A stretch of 64,000 nt of DNA from Streptomyces tardus (GCF_018101125.2 NZ_JAELVF020000003.1:1-64000), one strand, 5' to 3'. Shown: positions 26,928 to 36,793, counted from the first letter of the stretch. Notes: generated by a model not told the origin, from the letters alone. Numbers and translations: made by a program.

Positions 26928-27426
26928 CAGCACCACCGTGCACATCGACTGCGCGCGCCGAGTCGGAGGCGGGGCTCGGCGACGCGTGTTGCGGAGCGGC
27001 GAGGGCGCGAGTGACAGGCGCGGGAGTGACACGGGCGTGCGCGAAGCGTTCATGACGCGTTCCGCGCAGCCGCCGCGGTACCTCATCTCCGTGGAGCGGT
27101 GACCTGAGACGCGGTCCGTTGCGGCCGGCGGTTCGAAGCGGTGCGCCGGTGCTGCGGACCGCCGACGCCTCGTCGAACGGAGACGCTGCTTGCGACCTGC
27201 AGGGATGCGGCGTCGGCCGGTGCCCGCCCGGAGGAGGTGGGCCGCACGGCGATACAGGGGCTTGCCACATAATGCGGCAGCGTCCGGCCGACGCAGGGTT
27301 GGCGGTGTGGCGTCGGTCGATCAGCGGCCGTCGCAGGCAGGGGGAGGGCGACCCTTGGGGTGTCTCCGACGGGGCGGGAGCCCGCTCCATCGGGCCGCCG
27401 TCCGTTCACCCGAGGAGGACGGGACC
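26928..27426. other. Non-coding spacer
   Basis: 499 bp with several open frames on both strands but none with recognisable protein or a consistent codon pattern. The last 100 bases probably hold the promoter of the membrane protein gene at 27427. Confidence 0.4.
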
Positions 27427-27915
27427 ATGCAATCCGACGACCGACAGCCTGACGCACGGGAGTACGGTCGGCTGCGCAGTGCCGCGTACACGGCGGTGTG
27501 CACCGCCCTGCGCACCGCCCGACGGGGTCTGTCACTCCTGCCGTTGACAGCGAAAGCGTTGGCGGGACGCGGCACTTCCGGCCGTCCCGGCCGCTTGGCG
27601 GTGCCAGGGGCGCTGGTTGCGTTGGTGCTCGCGCTGGTGGCCCTGTTCTTGGTCGGCCTGGGGGTGTTCGTGGGGATCTCGGGCTACCTCTATCCGATAC
27701 GCCCGGACGTCATCGAGGCGATCGGCCACCCCTTCACCGCGGACTCCGTGTTGGACAACGCCTGGGGCGGGCCGACGCTGGCGGGCGCGTGGCTGGTCCA
27801 TGCGCTGGTCGCGCTGGCGATACAGGTCGTCGCACTGGCCCTTGTGCACGCGATGACACGTGTGTGGGAGCGGTTGACGGGCGTGCCCGCCGCGGGCCGG
27901 GCGGTTCAGGGCTGA
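27427..27915 (+). CDS. Hypothetical two-segment membrane protein
   Basis: 162 residues, no family recognised. Two strong hydrophobic stretches: VPGALVALVLALVALFLVGLGVFVG around 59-83 and WLVHALVALAIQVVALALVHAM around 123-144, with a short exposed loop between (YLYPIRPDVIEAIGHPF) and a basic N-terminus. ATG 27427 has GAGGAGGA about 10 bases upstream. Precedes the GH5 gene on the same strand but 287 bp away; no functional link is evident. Confidence 0.65.
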   Translation: MQSDDRQPDAREYGRLRSAAYTAVCTALRTARRGLSLLPLTAKALAGRGTSGRPGRLAVPGALVALVLALVALFLVGLGVFVGISGYLYPIRPDVIEAIGHPFTADSVLDNAWGGPTLAGAWLVHALVALAIQVVALALVHAMTRVWERLTGVPAAGRAVQG

Positions 27916-28202
27916 CCGGGCTCCCCGTCCCGGCCGTCGGCCTTCCGTTCGCGCTGGAGCGGGCCTTGCGTACGTCCGGGCTGCCGGGCATGGCGTACGC
28001 ACGGCTGGTCCCCGTACGAGCTCGTTGGGGCCGCGTACGCAGCAGCGGGACGGGAGCGGGAGCAGCACCGGGCCGGGACCGCCGGACGGGGCAGGGCAGC
28101 GGGCCGGCCGACGAGCCTCCCCGGCTACGGAGCAGCCCCGCGGCCGAGCGGAAGCAGACCGCGTGTGCCCACCGCGGCGTCGAACGAAGGGTTGTGCCGA
28201 AC

Positions 28203-29492
28203 ATGTCGACCGAGCAGCACGCCGCGAGGCACTTCGGGCGCCGCGGGGCGCGGATGGGCGCCAACTACACACCGACCAACGGCTGGTTCCACCACTGGCT
28301 CGACTTCGAACTCGACTCCGTGCGCCGGGACTTCGACTCCCTCGCGGCAATCGGGCTGGACCATGTGCGGGTCTTTCCGCTCTGGCCGGTCTTCCAGCCC
28401 AACCGCACCCTCGTCCGGCCTCGCGCGGTGGAGCAGCTGTGCGCACTCGTCGACGCGGCGGCCGAACGCGGCCTGGACGTCTGTGTCGACGCGCTGCAGG
28501 GGCATCTGTCCAGTTTCGATTTCGTACCGTCCTGGCTGCACAGCTGGCATCGACGCAGTATGTTCACCCACCCCGAGGTCGTCGAGGCGGAAGCGCTTTA
28601 TCTGCACACGTTGGCCTCGGCGTTGGCGGACCGGCCGAACTTCCTCGGCATGACGCTCGGCAACGAGGTCAACCAGTTCTCCGGGCCGCCGCACCCGGAC
28701 CCCGACCTCTGCACACCCGACGAGGCGACCGCCTGGTTGGAACGTCTGCTTGCCGTGTGCGAGGAGGCCGCTCCGGGCCGTCTGCACGTCCACGGGGCGT
28801 ACGACGCCGTCTGGTTCCGCGACGACCACCCGTTCACGCCCGCGCAGGTCGCGAGGCTCGGCGCGGCGAGCGTGGTGCACTCCTGGGTCTTCAACGGCAC
28901 TGCGCAGCGTCACGGACGTGGCGGCGCGGCGACCCTGCACCACGCCGCGTACCAGGTCGAGCTCACCAAGGCGTGGGCAGAGCCGGGACGTCCGGTCTGG
29001 CTCCAGGAGGTGGGCGCGCCCGGGCCCTTGATCCCGCCGTCCTTCGCTGCGGAGTTCGCCGTGGAGACCCTGCGGAACGCGTGGGACTGCGAGGACGTTC
29101 GGGCAGTCACCTGGTGGTGCTCCCACGACGTGCCCCGCTCGCTGGGCGACTTTCCCGAACGGGAGTACGACCTCGGCCTGCTCACCTCCGAGCGCGCGCG
29201 CAAGCCGCTCGCCGACGCCGTCGGCGAGTTCGCCGCTGCCCTGCGGGCCGATCCGCCCGCGCCGCGTACCCGGAGCACGGCGCTGGTGTTGGACGTCGGC
29301 GACGAGGAGTACGCCCCCGCGCGTTCCACCACGGCGCCCGGAGGCGAGTTCTACGAGGCGTGGGCGGTGCTGGCGGAGCAGGGCGTACGCCCCACCGCGG
29401 TACTCGCCGGGCGCGCATCGGACCCCGCACATCTCTCGCGGCGCGGAATCGTCGAGGTTCTCCGCCCGGAGGAGGTCAACAGACCGGGCTGA
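28203..29492 (+). CDS. Glycoside hydrolase family 5-like enzyme
   Basis: 429-residue clan-A TIM-barrel glycosidase with no signal peptide, so cytoplasmic. The acid/base Glu is in TLGNEVNQF (about residue 155), the nucleophile Glu in PVWLQEVGAPG (about 275). The opening MGANYTPTNGWFHHWLDFELDSVRRDFDSLAAIGLDHVRVFPLWP fits GH5 enzymes of the GH5_18 type, several of which are beta-mannosidases acting on N-glycan core Man-GlcNAc. It is followed by a GH38 alpha-mannosidase gene, which supports mannoside or N-glycan breakdown. Subfamily is an inference. ATG 28203 is preferred; GTG 28194 is possible. Confidence 0.82.
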   Translation: MSTEQHAARHFGRRGARMGANYTPTNGWFHHWLDFELDSVRRDFDSLAAIGLDHVRVFPLWPVFQPNRTLVRPRAVEQLCALVDAAAERGLDVCVDALQGHLSSFDFVPSWLHSWHRRSMFTHPEVVEAEALYLHTLASALADRPNFLGMTLGNEVNQFSGPPHPDPDLCTPDEATAWLERLLAVCEEAAPGRLHVHGAYDAVWFRDDHPFTPAQVARLGAASVVHSWVFNGTAQRHGRGGAATLHHAAYQVELTKAWAEPGRPVWLQEVGAPGPLIPPSFAAEFAVETLRNAWDCEDVRAVTWWCSHDVPRSLGDFPEREYDLGLLTSERARKPLADAVGEFAAALRADPPAPRTRSTALVLDVGDEEYAPARSTTAPGGEFYEAWAVLAEQGVRPTAVLAGRASDPAHLSRRGIVEVLRPEEVNRPG

Positions 29493-30055
29493 CCCGGGGG
29501 TTGGCCCGGCAGACCTCGGGCCGGCCGGCCGGGGACGCTGCCCGCCCGAGGTGGCTGCCGCTCTCGGGGTTGCTGGGTCGGCGGGCCCGTATCTCCCTGG
29601 GAAACCCGTCCGAAGGGCGCGTGCGGCCGGCGGGAGGAGGGCGGGAGGAGGGGCGTGCGGCTGGTCCGGGTCCGTCCGCCGCGTTCTTCGAGGAGATGAG
29701 TGCCGAGTCCGTGGGGGAAGCTGCGAACTCCCGCTCGGCGAACCGCGCTTCGGATCGGGTGCGCACACGGGGAACGGCTTGCCGCTCGTCCTCCTTCGGA
29801 CGATTGCGGGGCAGCGTCAGTGGTAAGGCCCTGACGGAGGCCGCACCACATCTGCACACGGCACTGCTCACCGCACCGTCCGTGCCGGTTCCACACCCCG
29901 CCGGCACCTCAGCCCCGCACGCGCCCCGGCCCGCACCCCGCCTCCGACCCTCACCCACTCCGAACTCGCCACGTTCCGAACCCACCCCACCCACTCACCC
30001 CACCGCCTCACCCCAACCCCCTGCCCGCGCACACGCGTCAACGGAGCCGCACACC
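29493..30055. other. Long leader with C-rich tract before the GH38 gene
   Basis: 563 bp without a supported gene. Positions about 29885-30030 are strikingly poor in G on the plus strand; 29981-30026 holds seven runs of three or more C, so the minus strand has a G-quadruplex motif. Such a C-rich, G-poor transcript also resembles a Rho-loading site. Confidence 0.5.
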
Positions 30056-33000
30056 ATGCATGACGATCGCAACATCGTTGAGGACCGCCTGCGCCGCGTC
30101 CTGGAGGAGCGGATCAAGCCCGCTGTCCACAGCTCTCCGCAACCGCTCACCGTCGCCCGCTGGGACGCGCCCGGGAAGCCGGTTCCGGTGGCCGAAGGGC
30201 TGGCCGCCGAGTACGTGAGCGCCGCCGTCGGCCAGGAGTGGGGGCCGGCCTGGGGCACCACCTGGTTCAGGGTCAGTGGCAGGGTGCCGGCCGACTGGGC
30301 CGGTCGCACGGTGGAAGCCGTGGTCGACCTCGGGTTCGAGCGGAGCATGCCCGGCTTCCAGTGCGAGGGTCTCGTCTACCGGTCGGACGGCGAGGCGGTC
30401 AAGGCGCTCAATCCGTGCAACGACTGGGTGCGCTTCCCGGACGTCCCGCCCGGTGGCGAGCTCGAGTTCTACGTGGAGGCCGCGGCGAATCCGATCCTCA
30501 ACGTGCAGCAGCCCACCCACGAGGGCGACCGGCTCACTGCGAGCGACCGCCCGCTCTACCGGCTGAACCGCGTGGAGCTGGCCGTTTTCGAGAGCGAGGT
30601 GTGGGAGCTCGTCCAGGATCTGGAGGTCCTCGGCGGTCTGATGCACGCCCTGCCCGTCGAGGACGCCCGGCGGTGGGAGGTCCTGCGAGCCGTCGAACGA
30701 GCCCTGGACGCGGTCGACCTCGGCGACGTGGCCGGCACCGCGGCCGGTGCCCGGGCGCAGCTCGCAGGGGTGCTCGCCACGCCCGCCCGCGCCTCGGCGC
30801 ACCGCGTCAGCGCGGTCGGTCACGCGCACATCGACTCGGCATGGCTGTGGCCGTTGCGCGAGACGGTCCGCAAGGTCGCCAGGACCGCCTCCAACATGGT
30901 CAACCTGATGGACGACCACCCCGAGCTCGTATTCGCGATGTCGCAGGCGCAGCAGTTGGCCTGGATCAAGGAGCACCGCCCCGAGGTGTACGCGCGGGTG
31001 CGGGAGAAGGTGGCGGACGGGCAGTTCGTACCGGTCGGGGGCATGTGGGTCGAGTCCGACACCAACATGGTCGGCGGCGAGGCGATGGCCCGGCAGTTCG
31101 TGTACGGCAAGAAGTTCTTCCTGGAGGAGTTCGGGGTCGACACCCGGGAGGTGTGGCTGCCGGACTCCTTCGGCTACACGGCGGCGATGCCGCAGATCGT
31201 GAAGCTCGCGGGTGCCGACTGGTTCCTGACGCAGAAGATCTCCTGGAGCCAGACCAACAAGTTCCCGCACCACACCTTCTGGTGGGAGGGCATCGACGGC
31301 ACCAGGGTCTTCACCCACTTCCCGCCGGTCGACACCTACAACTCGGATCTCAGCGGCCGGGAGATGGCGCACGCGGCGCGCAACTACCGGGAGAAGGGCG
31401 CGGGTTCGCGCTCGTTGGCGCCCTTCGGTTTCGGGGACGGCGGCGGCGGGCCGACCAGGGAGATGCTTGCCAGGGCTGCCCGCCTCAAGGACCTGGAGGG
31501 TTCGCCCCGGGTGGAGATCGAGAAGCCGTCCGCCTTCTTCGAGCAGGCGCACGCCGAGTACCGGGACGCCCCTGTGTGGAGCGGTGAGCTCTACCTCGAG
31601 CTGCACCGCGGCACGTACACCTCGCAGGCCAGGACCAAGCAGGGCAACCGCCGCAGCGAGTCGATGCTGCGGGAGGCCGAGCTCTGGGCGGCGACCGCGG
31701 CGGTGCGGGTGAGCGGATACGGCTATCCGTACGCGGAGTTCGACCGGATCTGGAAGACGGTGCTGCTCCACCAGTTCCACGACATCCTGCCGGGCACCTC
31801 CATCGCCTGGGTCCACCGGGAGGCGAGGGAGACCTACGCGCGGCTGCAGAAAGAGCTGACCGCCCTCACCCTCGCAGCCCAGCAGGCACTCGCGGGCGCC
31901 GGCGACCGTCCCCTCGTCTTCAACGCCGCGCCGCACTCCCGCCACGGCGTGCCGGCGGGCGGAGCCCGGGAAGCGGCGCCGGCCGGGCCGGTCGGCTGTC
32001 ACGAGCGTCCGGGCGGCGGCCACATCCTCGCCAACGAGCTGATCCGGGTGGAGATCGACGGCCGCGGACTGGTGGTCTCCGTGCGCGACCTGGCGTCCGG
32101 CCGGGAGGCGGTGGCGCCGGGCAGCGCCGCGAACCTCCTGCAGATCCACCCCGACTTCCCCAACCTCTGGGACGCCTGGGACGTCGACGCCTTCTACCGC
32201 CACAGCGTCACCGACCTGACCGACCACACCGCGCTCACCGTCGAGGCCGCCGATGACAGCGCCACCGTCACCGTCCGCCGGGAGTACGGAAGCTCCACGC
32301 TCGTTCAGCGGCTGACGCTGGCCGGTGGGTCGCCGCGGCTGGACTGCGAGGTCGAGGCCGACTGGCAGGAGACGGAGAAGTTCCTCAAGGCCGCCTTCCC
32401 GCTGGATGTGAAGGCGGACAGGTCGGCCTCGGAAACCCAGTTCGGGCATGTCTTCCGGCCGACCCACACCAACACCTCCTGGGAGACCGCGAAGTTCGAG
32501 ATCTGTGCGCACCGCTTCCTGCACGTCGAGGAGCCCGGCTGGGGCGCGGCGCTCGTCAACGACTCCACGTACGGCCACGACGTCACCCGTGACGTGCGCC
32601 AGGACGGCGGGCAGACGACCACGGTGCGGCTCTCGTTGCTGCGCGCTCCCCGCTACCCCGATCCGGAGACCGACCACGGCACCCATGTGCTGCGCTACGC
32701 GCTGGTCCCGGGTGCCGGTATCGGGGACGCGGTGCGCGAGGGCCACCGGATGAACCTTCCCGAGCGCACGGTGCGCGGCGAGCGGGAGGTCGCGCCGCTG
32801 GTCACCGTCGACAGCGAGCAGATCGTGGTCGCCGCGGTGAAGCTCGCCGAGGACCGGAGCGGCGACGTGGTGGTACGCCTCTACGAGTCGCACGGCGGTC
32901 GCGCCGTCGCCGCGCTGACGCCGGGTTTCCCCATCACCTCCGTCACCGCCGTCGATCTGTTGGAACGGCCGAGGGAGGAGGACGCCGAGGCGGTCGTCTC

Positions 33001-33067
33001 CGGCTACGAGGGGGTGCGGGTGGCGCTCCGTCCGTTCCAGATCCTCACCCTCCGCCTTTCCCGCTGA
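30056..33067 (+). CDS. Glycoside hydrolase family 38 alpha-mannosidase
   Basis: 1003-residue cytoplasmic zinc alpha-mannosidase. The catalytic domain starts near residue 255 with the zinc motif GHAHIDSAWLWPLRET; WVESDTNMVGGEA and LPDSFGYTAAMPQI (catalytic Asp region) follow, then HQFHDILPGTS, and the C-terminal beta domains. The first 250 residues form the N-terminal jelly-roll typical of bacterial GH38. Start ATG 30056 has GGAG about 10 bases upstream. No signal peptide. Works most likely with the GH5 enzyme encoded upstream to trim internalised mannose-containing glycans. Confidence 0.93.
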   Translation: MHDDRNIVEDRLRRVLEERIKPAVHSSPQPLTVARWDAPGKPVPVAEGLAAEYVSAAVGQEWGPAWGTTWFRVSGRVPADWAGRTVEAVVDLGFERSMPGFQCEGLVYRSDGEAVKALNPCNDWVRFPDVPPGGELEFYVEAAANPILNVQQPTHEGDRLTASDRPLYRLNRVELAVFESEVWELVQDLEVLGGLMHALPVEDARRWEVLRAVERALDAVDLGDVAGTAAGARAQLAGVLATPARASAHRVSAVGHAHIDSAWLWPLRETVRKVARTASNMVNLMDDHPELVFAMSQAQQLAWIKEHRPEVYARVREKVADGQFVPVGGMWVESDTNMVGGEAMARQFVYGKKFFLEEFGVDTREVWLPDSFGYTAAMPQIVKLAGADWFLTQKISWSQTNKFPHHTFWWEGIDGTRVFTHFPPVDTYNSDLSGREMAHAARNYREKGAGSRSLAPFGFGDGGGGPTREMLARAARLKDLEGSPRVEIEKPSAFFEQAHAEYRDAPVWSGELYLELHRGTYTSQARTKQGNRRSESMLREAELWAATAAVRVSGYGYPYAEFDRIWKTVLLHQFHDILPGTSIAWVHREARETYARLQKELTALTLAAQQALAGAGDRPLVFNAAPHSRHGVPAGGAREAAPAGPVGCHERPGGGHILANELIRVEIDGRGLVVSVRDLASGREAVAPGSAANLLQIHPDFPNLWDAWDVDAFYRHSVTDLTDHTALTVEAADDSATVTVRREYGSSTLVQRLTLAGGSPRLDCEVEADWQETEKFLKAAFPLDVKADRSASETQFGHVFRPTHTNTSWETAKFEICAHRFLHVEEPGWGAALVNDSTYGHDVTRDVRQDGGQTTTVRLSLLRAPRYPDPETDHGTHVLRYALVPGAGIGDAVREGHRMNLPERTVRGEREVAPLVTVDSEQIVVAAVKLAEDRSGDVVVRLYESHGGRAVAALTPGFPITSVTAVDLLERPREEDAEAVVSGYEGVRVALRPFQILTLRLSR

Positions 33068-33133
33068 ACCGGGCGGCGGAGCGGACGACGGGACCTCCAC
33101 TCCGGAGGCACCCGTCGCAGGCGGCCGGAGTTC

Positions 33134-33169
33134 GCCGGCCCGCGCCCGCTCGACGAGGCGTGGGCCGGC
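33134..33169. terminator. Bidirectional terminator between convergent genes
   Basis: 13-bp stem (33134-33146 with 33157-33169, one G-T wobble) with 10-base loop between the GH38 gene and the convergent kinase gene. Confidence 0.6.
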
Positions 33170-33205
33170 AGTGCGGCTCGAACGGCGACGGGCGTGGACG
33201 GCCCG

Positions 33206-34681
33206 CTACGACGCGTTGCGGGGGACCACCAGCACCACGCGCAGACCGTGCGGACGGTTGGGCTCCACCGAGAGCGTTCCGCCGCCCGCCGCCAGCAGCG
33301 CCTTGGTGATGGACAGCCCGAGGCCCGAGCCCTTGACGTTCTGGTGCCGGCCGCTGCGCCAGAAGCGGTCGCCCACCCGTGCCAACTCGTCGTCGGTGAG
33401 CCCCGGCCCGCCGTCGGCCACCACGATGGTCACTTGTTCACGGTCCGGGGAGACCGACACCGTGACGGTCTCCCCGGCGGGGGTGAACTTCAGCGCGTTG
33501 TCGACCACGGCGTCCAGCGCGCTGGAGAGCCCCACCGGGTCCACCCAGGCGGTGACTGCGCTGTTGCCGGAGGTACGCAGAATGATGTCGCGCCGTTCGG
33601 CCAAAACCCGCCAGGCGTCGACCCGTTCCGCAGCGAGGGCGCCGACGTCGGTCAGGCGCAGATCGGGCCGGCTGTGTTCGGTCAGCGCGAGGCCGAGCAG
33701 GTCGTCGAGCACCCGGGCGAGGCGTTTGCCCTCGGCCTCCACCGAGGCGAACTCCTCGCTGCCCGGCGGGAGTTCGAGGCCGAGAAGTTCGATGCGCAGC
33801 AGCAGCGCGGCGAGCGGGTTGCGCAGCTGGTGCGAGGCGTCCGCGACGAACGCCCGCTGCTGCTCCATGATCTCCTCGACGTGGCCGGCCATCTCGTTGA
33901 AGGAGCGCGCCAGGCGGCGCAGCTCCGGCGGCCCTTCGGAGGCGACGACCCTGGCGGCGAGCTGGTCGGTGGCGATGTCGTGGGCCGCCTTGTCCAGCAC
34001 CCCGACCGGGCGGAGCACCCAGCGGGTGAGCTGTACGGCCGCGCCGACCGCGCAGAGCATGGCGAACGCCTCTCCGAGCGCCAGTGGCAGCCAGTGGCGC
34101 AGGATCTGGGAACGCAGCTGGTCGGTGGGGGAGTCGGTCAGCACGACGGCCACCACGTCCCCGTCGCGCACCACCGGGGAGGCAACCGCTATGCGCCGGT
34201 CCTGCCACGGCCAGACCTGTGGCGGGTCCTGGCTCCGCCGTCCCGCCAACGCCTCGTTGAACGCCTGCGCGCCCTCGCCCTGTTCGGGCAGCCGCCAGTC
34301 ACCGGGCGAGGCCGCCATCACCTTCCCGTCGCGGTAGAAGACACCCGCGCGGATGCCGTACAGCTGGTGGTACCGGCTGAGTTCGCTGGTGAGCGCGGAG
34401 AGCCGCTCGTTGCGTTCGGAGGTGGGGCGCTTGGGGTCGCTGCTGTCGGTGGGCGGCACGGTGACGAACTGGGCCAGCGAGGCGAAGCGTGTGGTGTCGT
34501 CGATCCGGTCGATCACGACCCGCTGCTGCTCGGTGGCCGCCATGCTCATCGCCAACGGGAAGCCGAGCGCCAGCAGGACACCGGCGAAGAGCAGGATCAG
34601 CAGGGGCAGAAGGCGGGCGCGCACCGCATGACCGTAGTCGACGCGGGACCGCGGAGCGACGGGCTGTCCGCCACCACCCAC
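33206..34681 (-). CDS. Two-component sensor histidine kinase
   Basis: 491-residue membrane kinase. First membrane segment about 24-46 (LLPLLILLFAGVLLALGFPLAM), an extracytoplasmic sensor domain to about 190, second membrane segment (LPLALGEAFAMLCAVGAAVQL), HAMP, HisKA with the phosphoacceptor His in ADASHQLRNPLAALLL, and HATPase_c with VDNALKF and GSGLGLSI. The GTG at 34681 has no good ribosome site; an internal GTG at 34624 near the first membrane segment is possible. The response regulator gene lies upstream on the same strand, and both are divergent from gluABCD, matching the S. coelicolor SCO5778/SCO5779 arrangement. Signal unknown. Confidence 0.9.
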   Translation of the reverse strand: MGGGGQPVAPRSRVDYGHAVRARLLPLLILLFAGVLLALGFPLAMSMAATEQQRVVIDRIDDTTRFASLAQFVTVPPTDSSDPKRPTSERNERLSALTSELSRYHQLYGIRAGVFYRDGKVMAASPGDWRLPEQGEGAQAFNEALAGRRSQDPPQVWPWQDRRIAVASPVVRDGDVVAVVLTDSPTDQLRSQILRHWLPLALGEAFAMLCAVGAAVQLTRWVLRPVGVLDKAAHDIATDQLAARVVASEGPPELRRLARSFNEMAGHVEEIMEQQRAFVADASHQLRNPLAALLLRIELLGLELPPGSEEFASVEAEGKRLARVLDDLLGLALTEHSRPDLRLTDVGALAAERVDAWRVLAERRDIILRTSGNSAVTAWVDPVGLSSALDAVVDNALKFTPAGETVTVSVSPDREQVTIVVADGGPGLTDDELARVGDRFWRSGRHQNVKGSGLGLSITKALLAAGGGTLSVEPNRPHGLRVVLVVPRNAS

Positions 34682-34690
34682 CGATCCGGG

Positions 34691-34785
34691 CCGCGCACGA
34701 GGCGATCCGGGCTCTCACGAGGCGGCCCGGTTGCTCACGAGGCGGCCCGATCGCCACAAGCGGTCCGGTTGCTCACGAGGCTCCG
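34691..34785. repeat. 20-bp imperfect tandem repeats
   Basis: About 4.5 copies of a 20-bp unit resembling CTCACGAGGCGGCCCGGTTG, in the spacer between the response regulator and kinase genes. Confidence 0.7.
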
Positions 34786-34863
34786 GCCGCTGAAGCCGCG
34801 GTGCTCAAGCCGTCCCGGAGGCCCCGCAGCACGGTCCACCCGGCCGACCCCGCCGGGGCCAGG

Positions 34864-35574
34864 TCACCCCGCCGGGTCGATCAGCCGGTACCCCACGCCG
34901 CGCACCGTCTCGATCAGATGGGGCAGCCCCAGCTTGGAGCGCAGCGAGGCGACATGGACCTCCAGCGTCCGGCCCGTGCCCTCCCAACTGGTCTGCCAGA
35001 CCTCGCTGATGATCTGCTCCCTGCGGCAGACCACGCCGGGGCGTCCGGCGAGCAGCGCGAGCAGGTCGAACTCCTTGCGGGTCAGTGAGACCAGCTCCTC
35101 GTCGACCTGCACCCGTCGGGTGTCCAGGTCGACGGCGACGGTGCCGAAGTGCAGTACGCCGCGTCCGGGCCGGTCGTCGCCGGGCTGCTCGGGCAGATCG
35201 TCGACGGGGTGCCTGCGGCTCACCGCGTGGATGCGGGCCAGCAGCTCGCCGGTGTCGTAGGGCTTCACCACGTAGTCGTCGGCCCCGAGATTGAGACCGT
35301 GGATGCGGGAACGCACGTCCGCCCTGGCGGTGACCATGATCACCGGGATGCTGCTGTGGCGGCGGATGCGTCCGCAGACCTCGAAGCCGTCCTGGTCCGG
35401 CAGGCCCAGATCCAGCAGGACCACCGAGAACGGGGTGCCGCCGACGACCGGCAGCAGCGCCTGCATGGCCTCCTCGCCGCTGCCGGCGTGCACCACGGTG
35501 TAGCCGTGCCGCCCCAGTACGGCGGTGAGGGCAGCGGCGACATGTGTGTCGTCCTCGACCAGCAGAAGCCGCAT
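34864..35574 (-). CDS. OmpR-family response regulator
   Basis: 236-residue regulator: receiver domain 1-120 (LLLVEDD, phosphoacceptor Asp in VVLLDLGLPDQDG, VKPYD) and OmpR/PhoB winged helix (SLTRKEFDLLALLAGRPGVVCRREQI...RTLEVHVASLRSKLG...IETVRGVGYRL). ATG 35574 has a GGAAGGAAGG site upstream. First gene of the minus-strand two-component pair; the divergent gluABCD operon is the obvious candidate target, by position only. Confidence 0.93.
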   Translation of the reverse strand: MRLLLVEDDTHVAAALTAVLGRHGYTVVHAGSGEEAMQALLPVVGGTPFSVVLLDLGLPDQDGFEVCGRIRRHSSIPVIMVTARADVRSRIHGLNLGADDYVVKPYDTGELLARIHAVSRRHPVDDLPEQPGDDRPGRGVLHFGTVAVDLDTRRVQVDEELVSLTRKEFDLLALLAGRPGVVCRREQIISEVWQTSWEGTGRTLEVHVASLRSKLGLPHLIETVRGVGYRLIDPAG

Positions 35575-36007
35575 AGGACCTTCCTTCCGTACTCTGCGGC
35601 GACGGGCACCGCCGATTTCGGCAGTTCCGTGCGCCGTCGGCTCGCTGTCTGCGAGCCGACCCCGTGAGAGCCCGCGCAACGTGACCCGGCCGACCGTGGG
35701 CGACCAAGGTCCCGTGAGCACTCGCGGGACCCGTTCCCCACGAGCGTCCGTGCACTTCGGGAGCCCTGCGGGCTCTTTCGTTGTACGGCGCCGCAGATTA
35801 CGCATCCACGCTTACGGGGGCCAGTCGCGTCAAGACTTCTGCGCCCACCAGGGGTTCTTCCGTTATCCGGCCGGTACGCTGCCGGTCGGGTCCTTTACGT
35901 AGGGTGTTGACGTGTGACGGGATCGTTATGCTCAATTTCCCCTCAGATGTACTGACGGCGGTTCACGCAGGTCATTAAGGTCCCCTCAACCGATGAGGAG
36001 GGAGCGA
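35575..36007. promoter_or_regulatory. Divergent promoter region, response regulator / gluA
   Basis: 433 bp. On the plus strand TATGCT at 35927-35932 resembles a -10 for gluA with TTGACG at 35907-35912 upstream, although the 14-base gap is short. Nothing recognisable for the minus-strand gene. Confidence 0.35.
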
Positions 36008-36793
36008 GTGACGCCGATGGGTGAAGTATCGGTGACTAAGGACGCCGCAGGCGCGGCGGACCCGCTGGTCGTACTGGACAACGTCAACAAGCACTTTGGT
36101 GCGTTGCATGTGCTCCAGGACATCGACATGACTGTCGCCAAGGGCGAGGTCGTCGTCGTGATCGGTCCCTCCGGGTCCGGCAAGTCCACGCTGTGCCGCA
36201 CGATCAACCGTCTGGAGACGATCGACTCCGGTCGTATCGAGATCGACGGCAAACCGCTGCCCGAGGAAGGTCGCGAGCTGGCCAAGCTGCGGGCCGATGT
36301 CGGCATGGTCTTCCAGTCGTTCAACCTCTTCGCACACAAGACGGTGCTGGAGAACGTGACGCTGGGCCAGACCAAGGTGCGCCGCAAAAGCAAGGCCGCG
36401 GCCGACGAGCGGGCCCGCGAGCTGCTCGACCGCGTCGGTGTGGGCGCTCAGGCGGACAAGTTCCCCGCCCAGCTCTCCGGCGGTCAGCAGCAGCGCGTCG
36501 CGATTGCTCGGGCGTTGGCGATGGAGCCGAAGGTGATGCTCTTCGACGAGCCCACCTCCGCCCTCGACCCCGAGATGATCAACGAGGTTCTCGAGGTCAT
36601 GCAGCAGCTGGCTCGTGAGGGAATGACGATGGTCGTCGTCACGCACGAGATGGGCTTTGCCAAATCCGCCGCGAACCGCGTGATCTTCATGGCCGACGGA
36701 AAGATCGTCGAAGAGGCGACTCCCGACCAGTTCTTCAGCAACCCGCGCAGCGACCGGGCGAAGGACTTCCTGTCGAAGATCCTCCAGCACTGA
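36008..36793 (+). CDS. gluA: Glutamate ABC transporter ATP-binding protein
   Basis: 261-residue polar amino acid ABC ATPase. Walker A GPSGSGKST, Q-loop QSFNLF, signature LSGGQQQR, Walker B VMLFDEPTSALD and the switch His in VVTHEMG are intact. GTG 36008 sits 6 bases after GGAGG at 35997-36001; the ATG at 35993 lies within the ribosome site and ATG 36017 is an alternative. First gene of gluABCD; energises glutamate uptake with GluC/GluD. Confidence 0.94.
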   Translation: MTPMGEVSVTKDAAGAADPLVVLDNVNKHFGALHVLQDIDMTVAKGEVVVVIGPSGSGKSTLCRTINRLETIDSGRIEIDGKPLPEEGRELAKLRADVGMVFQSFNLFAHKTVLENVTLGQTKVRRKSKAAADERARELLDRVGVGAQADKFPAQLSGGQQQRVAIARALAMEPKVMLFDEPTSALDPEMINEVLEVMQQLAREGMTMVVVTHEMGFAKSAANRVIFMADGKIVEEATPDQFFSNPRSDRAKDFLSKILQH

